From the NCBI GenBank assembly GCA_036489565.1, contig DASXFN010000043.1, forward strand, positions 1 to 64,000: DNA of 64,000 bases, read 5' to 3'. A program made the translations under genes and the position numbers. This DNA is from JAICKN01 sp036489565. Lineage in GTDB: Bacteria; Acidobacteriota; Terriglobia; Terriglobales; Acidobacteriaceae. This document shows positions 36,220 through 45,041 of the stretch, piece by piece (position 1 is the stretch's first letter; each line of letters begins with the position of its first letter). The notes under the pieces were generated by a model. That model was not told where the DNA came from. It searched no databases and saw nothing but the letters and a program-made list of their open reading frames with translations.

Positions 36220-37797
36220 GTGCGTCGGCGATTTAGTTTTTTCCTGTTATTGACTGTCGTATTCGCAGCGGTTCTCGCGGCATTCGCTGACGATCTCGCG
36301 TCGGTGCGCCACAGCGGAGTGCTCCGATGGGCTGGTGACCAGGAAGGCGGCGGACCATACGTCTATCCCCGCTCCGATAATCCCAACGCGGTCACTGGAT
36401 TTGAGGTTGATCTGGCCACCCATCTTGCCTCACACCTCAATCTAAAAGCGCAATTTGTTCAGGGCGAATGGACGGAGCTTCCAGAAATGCTGCAAACAAA
36501 CCGCACCGACGTCATCCTCAATGGATATGAGTTGACGCCGCAGCGGCGTGCAATGATGAACGCCAGCATTCCTTACTACATTTACGCTCTTCAATTGCTG
36601 GCGAAAAAAGGAAGCTCCATTCTCACGACCTGGGCGGATTTGAAAAATGCCAACGCGCGCCTTCCCTTAAAAATCGGTGTTCTCACCGGCTCTGCTGCCG
36701 AAGTGTACATGCGGACATTTTGCGGAGAATCTGCCGCGAAAGTCACATGCGAAGTAATTGGTTATGACGGCAATACGGACGCCATGCGCGAGGTAGAAAC
36801 CGGAAAATTAGACGGCGCGCTCGAAGACACTCCCATCGCCACCTTTTACGCGCCCCGCTTTCCTTCCCTGGCCTTCATCGGCAAACCAGTGAGCGAAGGG
36901 TATTACGTCATCTATGCGCGCAAGGGAGAGCCCGCGCTCATCCAAGCCGTCAATACAGCGCTCATTTCTATGATCCGCGATGGAGAGCTGGAGGGGATTT
37001 ACCGTGAATACGGCATCTGGAACGACGAGCAGCAACGTCTTAGTGCGATTGCTGACAGCGCAAAATTTTATGGCTATCCGGAAGCTGCCGAAACAGGGAA
37101 GAAAATAAATGGAGGTCCGGCAGAAGTCATCACAACCGGCGTTCGTGAACGCGGCTGGACGGTTGTGCGGAACTATAGCGGCGTTCTTCTCGAATCCGCT
37201 GGCATGACGGTCATTCTGAGCGTACTGTCGTTCCCCATCGCCATCACCATTGGAATCTTCGTTGCCATTGGCCGGCTCTACGGACCGCGCTGGCTCAGGT
37301 TTCCCCTCGGCGGCTACGTGGAATTCCTGCGCGGTACGCCGCTTATGTTGCAACTCTATTTCATATTCTTCTTCCTTCCGGAACTGGGCGTCGCCATACC
37401 TGCGTTCTGGACGGGAATTCTTGGACTGGCCATCAATTATTCGGCCTATGAAAGCGAAATTCACCGCGCCGGCCTCCAGGCGATTCCCCACGGACAAATG
37501 GAGGCGGCTCTATCGCTCGGCATGTCGCGATGGCTCGCCATCCGGCGCATCATTGCCCCGCAGGCCATTCGCCTAGTCATTCCCCCCATCGTCAGTGACT
37601 TCATCGCTCTATATAAGGATACGAGCGTTTGCTCCGTCATCACGATCGTTGAGCTCACCAAACGCTTCAGCGTTCTCAGCATGAGCACGCAGGCGACGCT
37701 GGAACTCGTGCTCATCACCGGCCTTTTATATTTGCTGATGAGCTATCCTGTCGCCGTACTAAGCCGCCGCCTGGAACATTCTCGCGCCATGGCCTGA
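36220..37797 (+). CDS. Polar amino-acid ABC transporter, fused solute-binding protein and permease
   Basis: 525 aa from a GTG with AAGGA nine bases upstream. Signal peptide at residues 1-24. Residues 30-275 are an SBP_bac_3 domain (GVLRWAGDQEGGGPYVYP, NAVTGFEVDLATHLA, LDGALEDTPIATFY). Residues 300-520 are a HisM/GlnP-type permease with the motif RGTPLMLQLYFIFFFLPELG and the EAA loop EAALSLGMSRWLAIRRIIAPQAIR, which contacts the ATPase. Fusion of the binding protein to the permease is known in some lactic acid bacteria. The ATPase gene follows after 41 bp. Confidence 0.93.
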   Translation: MRRRFSFFLLLTVVFAAVLAAFADDLASVRHSGVLRWAGDQEGGGPYVYPRSDNPNAVTGFEVDLATHLASHLNLKAQFVQGEWTELPEMLQTNRTDVILNGYELTPQRRAMMNASIPYYIYALQLLAKKGSSILTTWADLKNANARLPLKIGVLTGSAAEVYMRTFCGESAAKVTCEVIGYDGNTDAMREVETGKLDGALEDTPIATFYAPRFPSLAFIGKPVSEGYYVIYARKGEPALIQAVNTALISMIRDGELEGIYREYGIWNDEQQRLSAIADSAKFYGYPEAAETGKKINGGPAEVITTGVRERGWTVVRNYSGVLLESAGMTVILSVLSFPIAITIGIFVAIGRLYGPRWLRFPLGGYVEFLRGTPLMLQLYFIFFFLPELGVAIPAFWTGILGLAINYSAYESEIHRAGLQAIPHGQMEAALSLGMSRWLAIRRIIAPQAIRLVIPPIVSDFIALYKDTSVCSVITIVELTKRFSVLSMSTQATLELVLITGLLYLLMSYPVAVLSRRLEHSRAMA

Positions 37798-37838
37798 TCT
37801 GAACTAATGATGTGATCTAACGATGATGTGAACTGACA

Positions 37839-38579
37839 ATGATTACCGCACATCAAATTTCAAAGCGTTTCGGCCAGCATGAGGTGCTTCAGGGCGTCTC
37901 CATGAAAGTAGAGCCGGGCGAGGTCCATGCCATCATCGGCCCCTCCGGCGCGGGGAAAAGCATCTTTCTTCGCTGCATCAATGGCCTGGAGTCGTTTCAC
38001 AGCGGGAGCATACAAGTGGGCGATCTGCAACTCACTCCGCAAACCGACGCCCGCGGTGACGCGGCTCTGTTGCAATCGGTGCGCAAACGCGTCGGCATGG
38101 TGTTCCAGCAATTTAATTTGTTTCCGCATTTGAATGTGTTGCAGAACCTTTGCGAGTCTCCAGTGCATGTGCTGGGCAAGGACCGCGCTGAATCCGAGAC
38201 CCTCGCCATGCAGCTTCTGGATCGAGTCGGGCTTGCTGCCAAGAAGGATTCTTATCCCCGTCAACTCTCAGGCGGTCAAATGCAGCGCGTAGCGATTGCG
38301 CGAGCGCTGATGATGAAGCCCAGCGCAATTCTGTTTGACGAGCCCACTAGCGCTCTCGATCCGGTAATGGCAGCGGAAGTCCTGGCGATCATGGGCCAGC
38401 TCGCGCGTGACGGCCTTACCATGATTGTCGTCACTCACTCCATGAGCTTCGTGCGTGGCGCTGCGAATAAAGTGCACGTTTTCGAAAATGGCCGCATTGT
38501 TGAAAGCGGTCCGACTCAACGGGTAATGCAATCCCCGGAGCACCCGGTCACCAAATCTTTCCTCGAACTCACTTCCTGA
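37839..38579 (+). CDS. glnQ: Amino-acid ABC transporter ATP-binding protein (GlnQ-like)
   Basis: 246 aa, normal for the family. Walker A GPSGAGKSIF, Q-loop MVFQQFNLFPHLNVLQNL, signature LSGGQMQRVAIARAL, Walker B AILFDEPTSALDP and H-loop IVVTHSMSF are all present. It energises the fused binding protein/permease encoded 41 bp upstream. The intergenic stretch contains an imperfect repeat of ATGATGTGA that offers extra ATG codons, but only the ATG at 37839 leads into this frame with family homology. Confidence 0.95.
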   Translation: MITAHQISKRFGQHEVLQGVSMKVEPGEVHAIIGPSGAGKSIFLRCINGLESFHSGSIQVGDLQLTPQTDARGDAALLQSVRKRVGMVFQQFNLFPHLNVLQNLCESPVHVLGKDRAESETLAMQLLDRVGLAAKKDSYPRQLSGGQMQRVAIARALMMKPSAILFDEPTSALDPVMAAEVLAIMGQLARDGLTMIVVTHSMSFVRGAANKVHVFENGRIVESGPTQRVMQSPEHPVTKSFLELTS

Positions 38580-38822
38580 TGCAACGCGATAGGGAAGGGA
38601 ATGAATCTTTTCAATCCCGCAGTACGAGCCGCGCCATCCATATGAAGGGCGCAGCTACCATCGCAAAGGGCAGGAAGAATAACAGAGTCAAGCACGACAT
38701 TGGGATTGGGAAAAAACTGGATGGAGAGATATTCTGCGGCGCGGTATTTTCTGAGGTCACTTGCTAGTATAACTCCTGAGAACGTTTCCGGTTGACTCCG
38801 CACAGCCTATTAGAATGGATGA

Positions 38823-39497
38823 TTGAACTCTGTTCCTACGTCCGGCATTCTTACTCTGTTGCAGGCGGCAACGGCCGTCTTCCTGCTATTTTCCGGATGG
38901 GGCCTGCACCACCTGGCTGCATTTTTCGCCAATCCAGCCCGCGCCATATTTTTCGCGATTGTTGTTGTATGCACCGGACTCGCAATCTCTCTGCGTATTG
39001 AAATACAGCCTATTCGCAAAGGGTCCATGGCGACCACAGGCCAAAGTTTCCAGCTCATCATCCTGTTGCTGTTTTCGCTGTTTCTGCTTTGGTTCTTGCC
39101 CTACTCTGACCACCACGGGTTGCTTTCTTTTCATTCTGAGAGCGTTCGTTATGCCGGAGTTGTCCTCTGCATGGTCGGCGCATTTGTTCGTGTCTTTGCC
39201 ATGCGCCGCCTGGGACCGCACTTTAGCGCCTACGTCACATTGCAACCTGGGCATCGCCTCGTCCAGGCGGGGATCTACAGCAAAATCCGCCATCCTCTTT
39301 ATCTGAGCCTGTTGCTGCTCCCTTCAGGAATTGCAATGGTTTTCGCCAACTGGCTTGCGGTCCCTATCTTCGCTTTATCGGTGATTTTCGTCGCTGACCG
39401 CATTCGCCAGGAAGAAAAGCTGCTCGCCCGCGAATTCGACTCGCAATTCCTCGACTATGCCCGCCGCACCAAACGACTGCTCCCTGGAATCTTCTGA
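38823..39497 (+). CDS. Isoprenylcysteine carboxyl methyltransferase-like membrane protein
   Basis: 224 aa. A stop codon lies directly upstream in frame, so the TTG at 38823 (after GGATGA) is the earliest start; a later start cannot be excluded. There are five to six membrane helices, and the C-terminal part has the ICMT/PEMT-type motif: GPHFSAYVTLQPGHRLVQAGIYSKIRHPLYLSLLL and EEKLLAREFDSQFLDYARRTKRLLPG. These proteins use S-adenosylmethionine to methylate lipids or hydrophobic substrates in the membrane. The true substrate is unknown. Confidence 0.8.
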   Translation: MNSVPTSGILTLLQAATAVFLLFSGWGLHHLAAFFANPARAIFFAIVVVCTGLAISLRIEIQPIRKGSMATTGQSFQLIILLLFSLFLLWFLPYSDHHGLLSFHSESVRYAGVVLCMVGAFVRVFAMRRLGPHFSAYVTLQPGHRLVQAGIYSKIRHPLYLSLLLLPSGIAMVFANWLAVPIFALSVIFVADRIRQEEKLLAREFDSQFLDYARRTKRLLPGIF

Positions 39498-39564
39498 TAA
39501 TCAAAAGGCTGTAACTACAGATTTCTGGACGTGGGAATGATTCCCTCAACTATCCAGCTCCGCA

Positions 39565-39645
39565 AGGAGCGGCATGTGAAAGCCCGGCACGTCAGTGCCG
39601 GGATAAGGATCACAACAAGCGTGAGTCCCGCAGGGACGGCACACG
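39565..39645. repeat. Palindromic repeats, family E and a CCCGCAGGGAC element
   Basis: GGAGCGGCATGTGAAAG leads into CCCGGCACG-TCA-GTGCCGGG (family E; compare 35886), followed by GTGAGTCCCGCAGGGACGGCAC, which has a short stem GTCCC/GGGAC. It lies in the 237-bp gap upstream of acs. Confidence 0.6.
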
Positions 39646-39734
39646 AACACCCCTTGCCATCAAAGCCGAGGCCCGTGCAGACATTCCGCTCTACACAAGC
39701 TAAAATCTCCAGTTGCAATTATTAGCGAGGAAAC

Positions 39735-41687
39735 ATGGCCTCAACCAACATTACTTCCGTCCTGCAAGAGCAGCGCAAATTCGAATGCCCTGAAAGTTTC
39801 AGCCAACAGGCCCACATCAAGAGCCTCGAAGACTACGAACGCATATATAAGGAGTCCGTCGAAGACCCCGAAAAGTTCTGGGCCAAAATCGCCAACGACC
39901 TCCACTGGTTCAAAAAATGGGACAAAGTCCTCGAATGGGATTGCCCCTGGGCCAAATGGTTCGTCGGCGGCCAAATGAATCTCTCCTACAACTGCCTCGA
40001 CCGCCACGTCGAAACCTGGCGCAAAAACAAAGCAGCCATCGTTTGGGAGAGCGAGCCCGGAGAAGTCCGCACGCTCACCTATCAGCAATTGCATCGCGAA
40101 GTACAAAAATTCGCCAATGTGCTAAAGGCTCTTGGGGTAAAAAAAGGCGACCGCGTCGCCATCTACATGGGCATGACGCCCGAACTTCCCATCGCGCTAC
40201 TCGCCTGCGCCCGCATCGGCGCGCCGCACAATGTCATTTTCGGCGGATTTTCCTCCAACGCACTCATTGATCGCATTCACGACTCGCAAGCTACAGCCGT
40301 CATCACCCAGGACGGCTCCTACCGCCGCGGTTCAGAAGTCAAATTATTTCCCGCGGTCGAAGAAGCCCTGAAGTCCTGCCCATCGGTAAAAAATGTCGTC
40401 ATCTACAAACGCACCGGCACCCCCATCAACATCACGCCCGGCCGCGATTACTGGTGGCACGACCTGATGGCCAAAGCCTCCGACGTCTGTCCCGCCGAAC
40501 CGCTCGACTCCGAGCATCCGCTTTACATTCTCTACACCTCCGGCACCACGGGAAAGCCTAAAGGCGTCGTTCACACCACCGCCGGTTACGCCGTTCAGAC
40601 TTACCTCACCACCAAATGGATCTTCGATCTCAAAGAAGAAGACACCTACTGGTGCACCGCCGACATCGGATGGGTCACCGGCCACAGCTACATCGTTTAC
40701 GGCCCGCTGCAAAACGGAGCCACCAGCCTGATGTACGAGGGCGCGCCCAACTTTCCCGAGCCCGACCGTTTCTGGTCCATCATCGAGCGCCACAAAGTCA
40801 GCGTCTTCTACACTGCGCCCACCGCCATCCGCACGTTTATTAAGTGGGGCGACGAGTGGCCCAAAAAGCACAACATGTCCAGCCTGCGCCTCCTCGGCAC
40901 CGTCGGCGAACCCATCAACCCCGAGGCCTGGATGTGGTACCGCGAAGTAATCGGCGGCAACCGCTGTCCGATCACGGACACATGGTGGCAAACAGAAACT
41001 GGCGCGATCATGATTGCGCCAATTCCCGGAGCCATTGCGACCAAGCCGGGATCGGCGACGCGGCCGTTTCCGGGCGTAGTCGCCGAGATCGTTACGCAGG
41101 ACGGCCAGCCGGTGCCCGACGGCGCGGGCGGACTGCTCGTCATCAAGAAGCCGTGGCCAAGTATGTTGCGCACGGTCTATAACGATCCCGATCGTTACGT
41201 GAAAAATTATTGGTCGCAGATTCCCGGCATGTATTTTACCGGCGACGGCGCGCGCAAAGATAAAGACGGCTACTTCTGGGTCATGGGCCGCGTGGACGAT
41301 GTGCTGAACGTCTCCGGCCATCGCCTGAGCACCATGGAAGTAGAGTCGGCGTTGGTGGCGCATGATTCGGTGGCGGAGGCGGCGGTGGTGGGGCGTCCCG
41401 ATGAGATTAAAGGGCAGGCGATTTCGGCATTCGTAACGCTCGAAGGCGGCAAGAAACCATCTCCAGAGCTGAAAGAAGAATTAAAGAAGTGGGTAGCCAA
41501 AGAAATTGGATCACTGGCCAAGCCCGACGATATCCGCTTCACCGACTCGCTCCCCAAAACCCGCAGCGGAAAAATCATGCGGCGCCTTCTACGCGAGCTT
41601 GCCACCAATGGCGACGTGAAGGGCGACACGACCACTCTCGAAGACTTTAGCGTGATAGCCAAGTTGAAGGAGCAGGAAGAAGCGTAG
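39735..41687 (+). CDS. acs: Acetyl-coenzyme A synthetase
   Basis: 650 aa, full length, with GCGAGGAAAC upstream of the ATG. Signatures: the N-terminal Acs segment (PEKFWAKIANDLHWFKKWD), the P-loop ILYTSGTTGKPKGVVHT, TYWCTADIGWVTGHSYIVYGPL, the TDTWWQTETGAIMI substrate motif and the hinge/C-terminal lysine region FWVMGRVDDVLNVSGHRLSTMEVE and LPKTRSGKIMRRLLR. The Lys in SGKIMRR is the residue controlled by acetylation in other bacteria. It activates acetate to acetyl-CoA with ATP. Confidence 0.97.
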   Translation: MASTNITSVLQEQRKFECPESFSQQAHIKSLEDYERIYKESVEDPEKFWAKIANDLHWFKKWDKVLEWDCPWAKWFVGGQMNLSYNCLDRHVETWRKNKAAIVWESEPGEVRTLTYQQLHREVQKFANVLKALGVKKGDRVAIYMGMTPELPIALLACARIGAPHNVIFGGFSSNALIDRIHDSQATAVITQDGSYRRGSEVKLFPAVEEALKSCPSVKNVVIYKRTGTPINITPGRDYWWHDLMAKASDVCPAEPLDSEHPLYILYTSGTTGKPKGVVHTTAGYAVQTYLTTKWIFDLKEEDTYWCTADIGWVTGHSYIVYGPLQNGATSLMYEGAPNFPEPDRFWSIIERHKVSVFYTAPTAIRTFIKWGDEWPKKHNMSSLRLLGTVGEPINPEAWMWYREVIGGNRCPITDTWWQTETGAIMIAPIPGAIATKPGSATRPFPGVVAEIVTQDGQPVPDGAGGLLVIKKPWPSMLRTVYNDPDRYVKNYWSQIPGMYFTGDGARKDKDGYFWVMGRVDDVLNVSGHRLSTMEVESALVAHDSVAEAAVVGRPDEIKGQAISAFVTLEGGKKPSPELKEELKKWVAKEIGSLAKPDDIRFTDSLPKTRSGKIMRRLLRELATNGDVKGDTTTLEDFSVIAKLKEQEEA

Positions 41688-41706
41688 GTGCAAAGAGGAG
41701 AAAAGC

Positions 41707-42000
41707 ATGTCGAAAACCGAGGCAGCCTTAGTCGCGAGTAGGGCATTGTGCGTATATTTCATTTTTTGGGCAATTGATAATCTGACGCTTCTTCCCTACA
41801 GGCTCCATGAGTTTTCGTATCACAGTAGCGTTCTTTACACGAATCACTTCGCGCGTGTTGCCGACTGGATTTTGTTGTCGGAGTATGTAGCTCGGGCGGT
41901 AGTACTTTTCATCGCAGCCGGATTTTTTTACAAATGTGGTCCAAGGCTGCAAGCGTTTTTTCTGGATTCTCAGGCAGAAAATCAATCGTGGTCGCAATGA
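41707..42000 (+). CDS. Small membrane protein of unknown function
   Basis: 97 aa with a strong GAGGAG nine bases before the ATG, 19 bp after acs, so probably cotranscribed. Two hydrophobic segments are visible: ALCVYFIFWAIDNLTLLPY and YVARAVVLFIAAGFFY. The rest is polar (HEFSYHSSVLYTNHFARV). I do not recognise a family. The ribosome site and spacing are the best evidence that it is real. Confidence 0.6.
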   Translation: MSKTEAALVASRALCVYFIFWAIDNLTLLPYRLHEFSYHSSVLYTNHFARVADWILLSEYVARAVVLFIAAGFFYKCGPRLQAFFLDSQAENQSWSQ

Positions 42001-42399
42001 CTCTACATAGTGGCCCACTCAATTGCAATTTTGGCTCGAGTGGGTAGTTAGGGTCTCTCTAAACTCTGTCATCCCGACTGGAACAGATCATCGCAAAGCG
42101 ATGATCTGTGGAATGGAGGGACCTTGTGTTCGAGCGGACGATATCCGCTTCACCGACACAAACGATTTTGGAATGTGCGCGTGCTAATCCAATCACTCAG
42201 GAAACTCGAGCTTACTCACAACGCAAGATACGTGTTTTCACCTACAAAATCGAGCACTACGAACTCCGCAATCCGCAGTGCACTTAACATTCCGATCGTC
42301 CTTCTTCATTGTCGGTGGGATAGGCCAACTTGCTCCCCACAAGCGCATCTGAAGTATGAGCCTTGCCAGTTTTCTGGCAATTGAGGAGGAGTACAAAAA
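42001..42399. other. Non-coding gap with a REP element and a 21-bp copy of acs sequence
   Basis: No supportable gene. It contains a family B palindrome at 42066-42130. Directly after it, bases 42137-42157 are identical to acs bases 41526-41546 (GACGATATCCGC...). The remainder shows nothing I can name apart from the ribosome site of the next gene. Confidence 0.55.
42066..42130. repeat. REP-like palindrome, family B
   Basis: CTGTCATCCCGACTGG...CAGATCATCGC-AAA-GCGATGATCTG...GGAGGGACCTTGTG. The inner arms CAGATCATCGC and GCGATGATCTG pair over 11 bp. The outer ends match the copies at 32526 and 57514, while the inner stem sequence differs. Confidence 0.75.
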
Positions 42400-42660
42400 A
42401 TGGGCGCGTACAAAGTAACCCGCGGCGAATCTTCAGAAGACCAGTTCACGGGCGCAATCGAAAGACAGACTTCACGGGTGCCTTCCAGCACTTTTTTGGG
42501 CATGGCAGTTGCATCCATGGCATTTTCCGCTGCTTTCAAATTGATGGGGAAAGACAATTGGGCGCTGTTTGTAGGTCAGTGGGCAGCGCCGTTCCTGATC
42601 ATGGGAAATTACAACAAGATGGTGAAGCAACACGGATCGGACGCGCGGCAGGCAGCTTAG
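42400..42660 (+). CDS. Small protein of unknown function with one hydrophobic helix
   Basis: 86 aa, with GAGGAGG and a typical spacer before the ATG. The polar N-terminus (MGAYKVTRGESSEDQFTGAIERQT) is followed by a hydrophobic region (SSTFLGMAVASMAFSAAFKLMG) and a second weakly hydrophobic stretch (WALFVGQWAAPFLIMGNY). It looks like a short membrane-associated protein. I do not recognise the family. A perfect hairpin follows after 26 bp, consistent with an independent short transcript. Confidence 0.65.
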   Translation: MGAYKVTRGESSEDQFTGAIERQTSRVPSSTFLGMAVASMAFSAAFKLMGKDNWALFVGQWAAPFLIMGNYNKMVKQHGSDARQAA

Positions 42661-42686
42661 CTTTTAGAGATCAATCCGTTAGCCGA

Positions 42687-42722
42687 GTTCCCCCTCATTC
42701 GTTCCTGCGAATGAGGGGGAAC
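42687..42722 (+). terminator. Strong hairpin after the 86-aa gene, possible terminator or REP member
   Basis: GTTCCCCCTCATTCG and CGAATGAGGGGGAAC form a perfect 15-bp stem with loop TTCCTG, followed by ATTTCCC and only a weak T-run. The core resembles family C hairpins (CTCATTCG...CGAATGAG) such as the one at 49405, so it may be a repeat that now ends the transcript. Confidence 0.6.
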
Positions 42723-42757
42723 ATTTCCCAAACATTAAGACACTCCCGGCCATCCGC

Positions 42758-44227
42758 CTAAGAGTCTTGCGATGCGCTTAGCGAAACTGCTTCCGTAAGC
42801 GTGACGACCGGAACCGGTGCAAACAGGCTGACTAAGGCGGTGATGGCAAAGTTAGCGCATAAGGCAATAAAACCGGCATTCAATCCAAGATAAGGATCTC
42901 TTTTTGTGAAAACCAGAAAAGCAGTGGAGGCAATGCCGGCAATCATTCCGCTGAACACGCCAGCCATGGAGACGCGCTTCCAAAAAAGGCCGAGGACCAC
43001 GCCGGGAAAAAATTGCGCCACACCGGCGTACCCCAGTAGTAGGAGACCGACCAAAGTCGTTGCGTTGTAAACGGCGAAATACAGGCTCACAAGGCCCAGC
43101 GCGACGACCATGATCCGGGCCAGCCTCGCCACTTTGTCGTCCGTCATGGTGGGCGCGAAGATGGGCCGAAAGAGATTTTTTACGAACAATGTCGAAGCGG
43201 TAAGTAGCAGAATCGCCGCAGGCACCATTGCGGTGAGAGCGCCCGCTCCACCGATTAGGCCGAGCATCCACGCCGGGAAGGCTTTTCGCACGATGGTCAG
43301 CATGGAAAGGTCAACATCGCCAAGTCCCGGAACAACCAGAAATGCGGTGAATCCGGCAATGAATATGAATACCAGAGAGATCGTATACAGAGGCAGAATG
43401 ACCGCGTTGCGACGTACCGTGTCGGCACTTTTCGCTGTAAAGTTTGCCCCGAAACTGTGCGGCCAGACTGCGGCTCCGAGAGAAGACAACAGCACGGAGG
43501 AAATGAACCAGGCGTGGCCGAGATTTTTTGTTGCGCCGGGCATGGTCAAATGATCCGGCTTCGTCCGCGCCAAAGCGGCGAACATGCGGCCTATTCCGCC
43601 GAAGTAAATGTGGGGCGCCCAGAGGCCGATCGCCGCGACGGCCAGAATCATCAAGAGGTCCTTCAATACGCTGACCCAGGCCACCGCCCGAATGCCACTT
43701 GCAAAAACGAATCCCGCCAGCAGCACGACGGCGATTGCCATGGCGGGGGTGCGTTCAATTCCATCGAAACTGGCGGCCTTCACGATAATTCCGAGTCCGA
43801 TCAGTTGAATCTGAAGGTACGGAACGATAAACACAACTCCGACCGCCGCTGTAAATGCGGCCAGGTATTTGCCGCGATACCGCATCAAAAAGAAATCTGG
43901 CAGCGTCTGCAGGCCATGTTGACGGCCTAACTCCCAGATAGGCGGCAGAATAAAAAACGCCACCACCTGGCCCAGGATCATATACGCCAAAACGTACAGC
44001 ACCGGGCCGCCTCGGGAGTATGCCCACCCACTCACTCCAAGAAATGAATAGGCGGTATAGATTTCGCCTGCCATCAGCAGCCAGATGAGAAGCGTTCCGA
44101 AGCCTCGGTCGCCGACCGTCCATTGCTCCAGATTCATCCTGTGGTGTTTGCGAGAGTAAAAGCCAATGGCGGAGCCTAATGCGACGATGAAGAAGATGAC
44201 GGTCAGGGCGATGGTGCTGGGCTTCAT
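42758..44227 (-). CDS. Sodium:solute symporter (SSS family)
   Basis: 489 aa with about 13 membrane helices. Family features: EQWTVGDRGFGTLLIWLLMAGEIYTAYSFLG near the N-terminus, GGPVLYVLAYMILGQVVAF, the fourth-helix LPDFFLMRYRGKYL region, and GVAQFFPGVVLGLFWKRV towards the end. It is most like the branch carrying monocarboxylates or pantothenate (MctP/PanF); the substrate is not fixed. The ATG overlaps the stop of a DUF3311 gene by four bases (ATGA), the usual partner of this branch. Its nearness to acs makes acetate or another monocarboxylate an attractive guess only. Confidence 0.9.
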   Translation of the reverse strand: MKPSTIALTVIFFIVALGSAIGFYSRKHHRMNLEQWTVGDRGFGTLLIWLLMAGEIYTAYSFLGVSGWAYSRGGPVLYVLAYMILGQVVAFFILPPIWELGRQHGLQTLPDFFLMRYRGKYLAAFTAAVGVVFIVPYLQIQLIGLGIIVKAASFDGIERTPAMAIAVVLLAGFVFASGIRAVAWVSVLKDLLMILAVAAIGLWAPHIYFGGIGRMFAALARTKPDHLTMPGATKNLGHAWFISSVLLSSLGAAVWPHSFGANFTAKSADTVRRNAVILPLYTISLVFIFIAGFTAFLVVPGLGDVDLSMLTIVRKAFPAWMLGLIGGAGALTAMVPAAILLLTASTLFVKNLFRPIFAPTMTDDKVARLARIMVVALGLVSLYFAVYNATTLVGLLLLGYAGVAQFFPGVVLGLFWKRVSMAGVFSGMIAGIASTAFLVFTKRDPYLGLNAGFIALCANFAITALVSLFAPVPVVTLTEAVSLSASQDS

Positions 44228-44460
44228 CGTTGCCGTTCCTCATCGTGGATGCTCGTGGACTTCGCATCCCGTGCAGTCTCCACGCAATACGCACCGAACA
44301 TGCATATTGGCGTGAGCACGGTCCACGAAAGCAGCCAAAAGAGATTGAAAGGAAGGCCGAGAACCATCGGATACACGCGGTCCCAGGCAGACACAGAGAA
44401 ACAGATTGCCAGGAAGGGAATCAGCCCCAGAAACATCGCCGGAAACGAAGGTCTTTTCAT
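44224..44460 (-). CDS. DUF3311 small membrane protein, symporter partner
   Basis: 78 aa from the ATG at 44460; a longer open frame exists but its first 40 residues (MNILTQANGGLEW...) look unlike the family. Two hydrophobic helices are seen (FPAMFLGLIPFLAICF and MVLGLPFNLFWLLSWTVLTPICMFGAYCVE), with the family pattern VYPMVLGLPFNLFWLLSW. DUF3311 proteins are regularly encoded next to SSS symporters and are probably an accessory subunit. The stop overlaps the symporter start by four bases. Confidence 0.82.
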   Translation of the reverse strand: MKRPSFPAMFLGLIPFLAICFSVSAWDRVYPMVLGLPFNLFWLLSWTVLTPICMFGAYCVETARDAKSTSIHDEERQR

Positions 44461-44622
44461 GCGGAAACTCTTGTCAGGCCGACCGAAGGAATAGCGTCCA
44501 ATGGATGACAGCGACCCATTATTGCACGGCGGGCGGGTGACCCATTCAAGTCCGCCGTTGGCTTGAGTGAGGATGTTCATACGTCACAGACACGGCCCAG
44601 CTAACAAACTAGTCTATCTTCC

Positions 44623-44817
44623 ATGCCGTGGGGACTAGCGCGTTTTCACCAGAGCGGGCAAAGTCATTTCGTCACATTCTGTTGTTACCACCGCCGTCGC
44701 TTGTTTACCACCGACGAAAACGCCGAATCTTCGAGTCGGCTTTAGAACGGACGCGGCGCAGTTACGGGCTCTACGTTTACGGCTATGTGGTCATGCCCGA
44801 GCATGTTCATCTCAATG
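44623..44817 (+). pseudogene. REP-associated tyrosine transposase (RAYT, IS200/Y1 type), 5' remnant
   Basis: Frame 1 reads MPWGLARFHQSGQSHFVTFCCYHRRRLF (RAYT N-terminus, shown here in parts: MPWGLARFHQSG and HFVTFCCYHRRR) and stops at 44743. The second frame continues with FESALERTRRSYGL and YVVMPEHVHLNV, which holds the HUH motif HVHL of Y1 transposases. One missing base near 44720 joins them. After the HUH motif the similarity fades and no Tyr nucleophile region can be recognised. It is a dead RAYT, the enzyme type that moves REP palindromes. Confidence 0.8.
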
Positions 44818-45041
44818 TTTGCACCGGAAGATGCCGCAGTTCTACAATTGAATACAGTTTCCCATCCGCTCACTCGTATTTTCGGGCTGTCCATTCTTTT
44901 CTGATTTTCGGAAGAGACCGCGTCAGATTGAGAAGTTGAGGATGATCGCGCAGGTGGAACTCTAAACTCCAAATTCTAAAGACGGCCGAAGAAGTATGCG
45001 AATCCTCGCCCTTCGCGAGACAGAAACAAAGGACTGACCCA

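Noticed and set aside
37800..37838. ATGATGTGA repeats before the glnQ gene as a regulatory element
   Set aside because: Two and a half imperfect copies of a short motif are not enough to claim an operator; probably chance or minor slippage.
42124..42384. 86-aa plus-strand open frame between the two small genes after acs
   Set aside because: It begins inside a REP element, includes the 21-bp acs copy and lacks a ribosome site and any family likeness.
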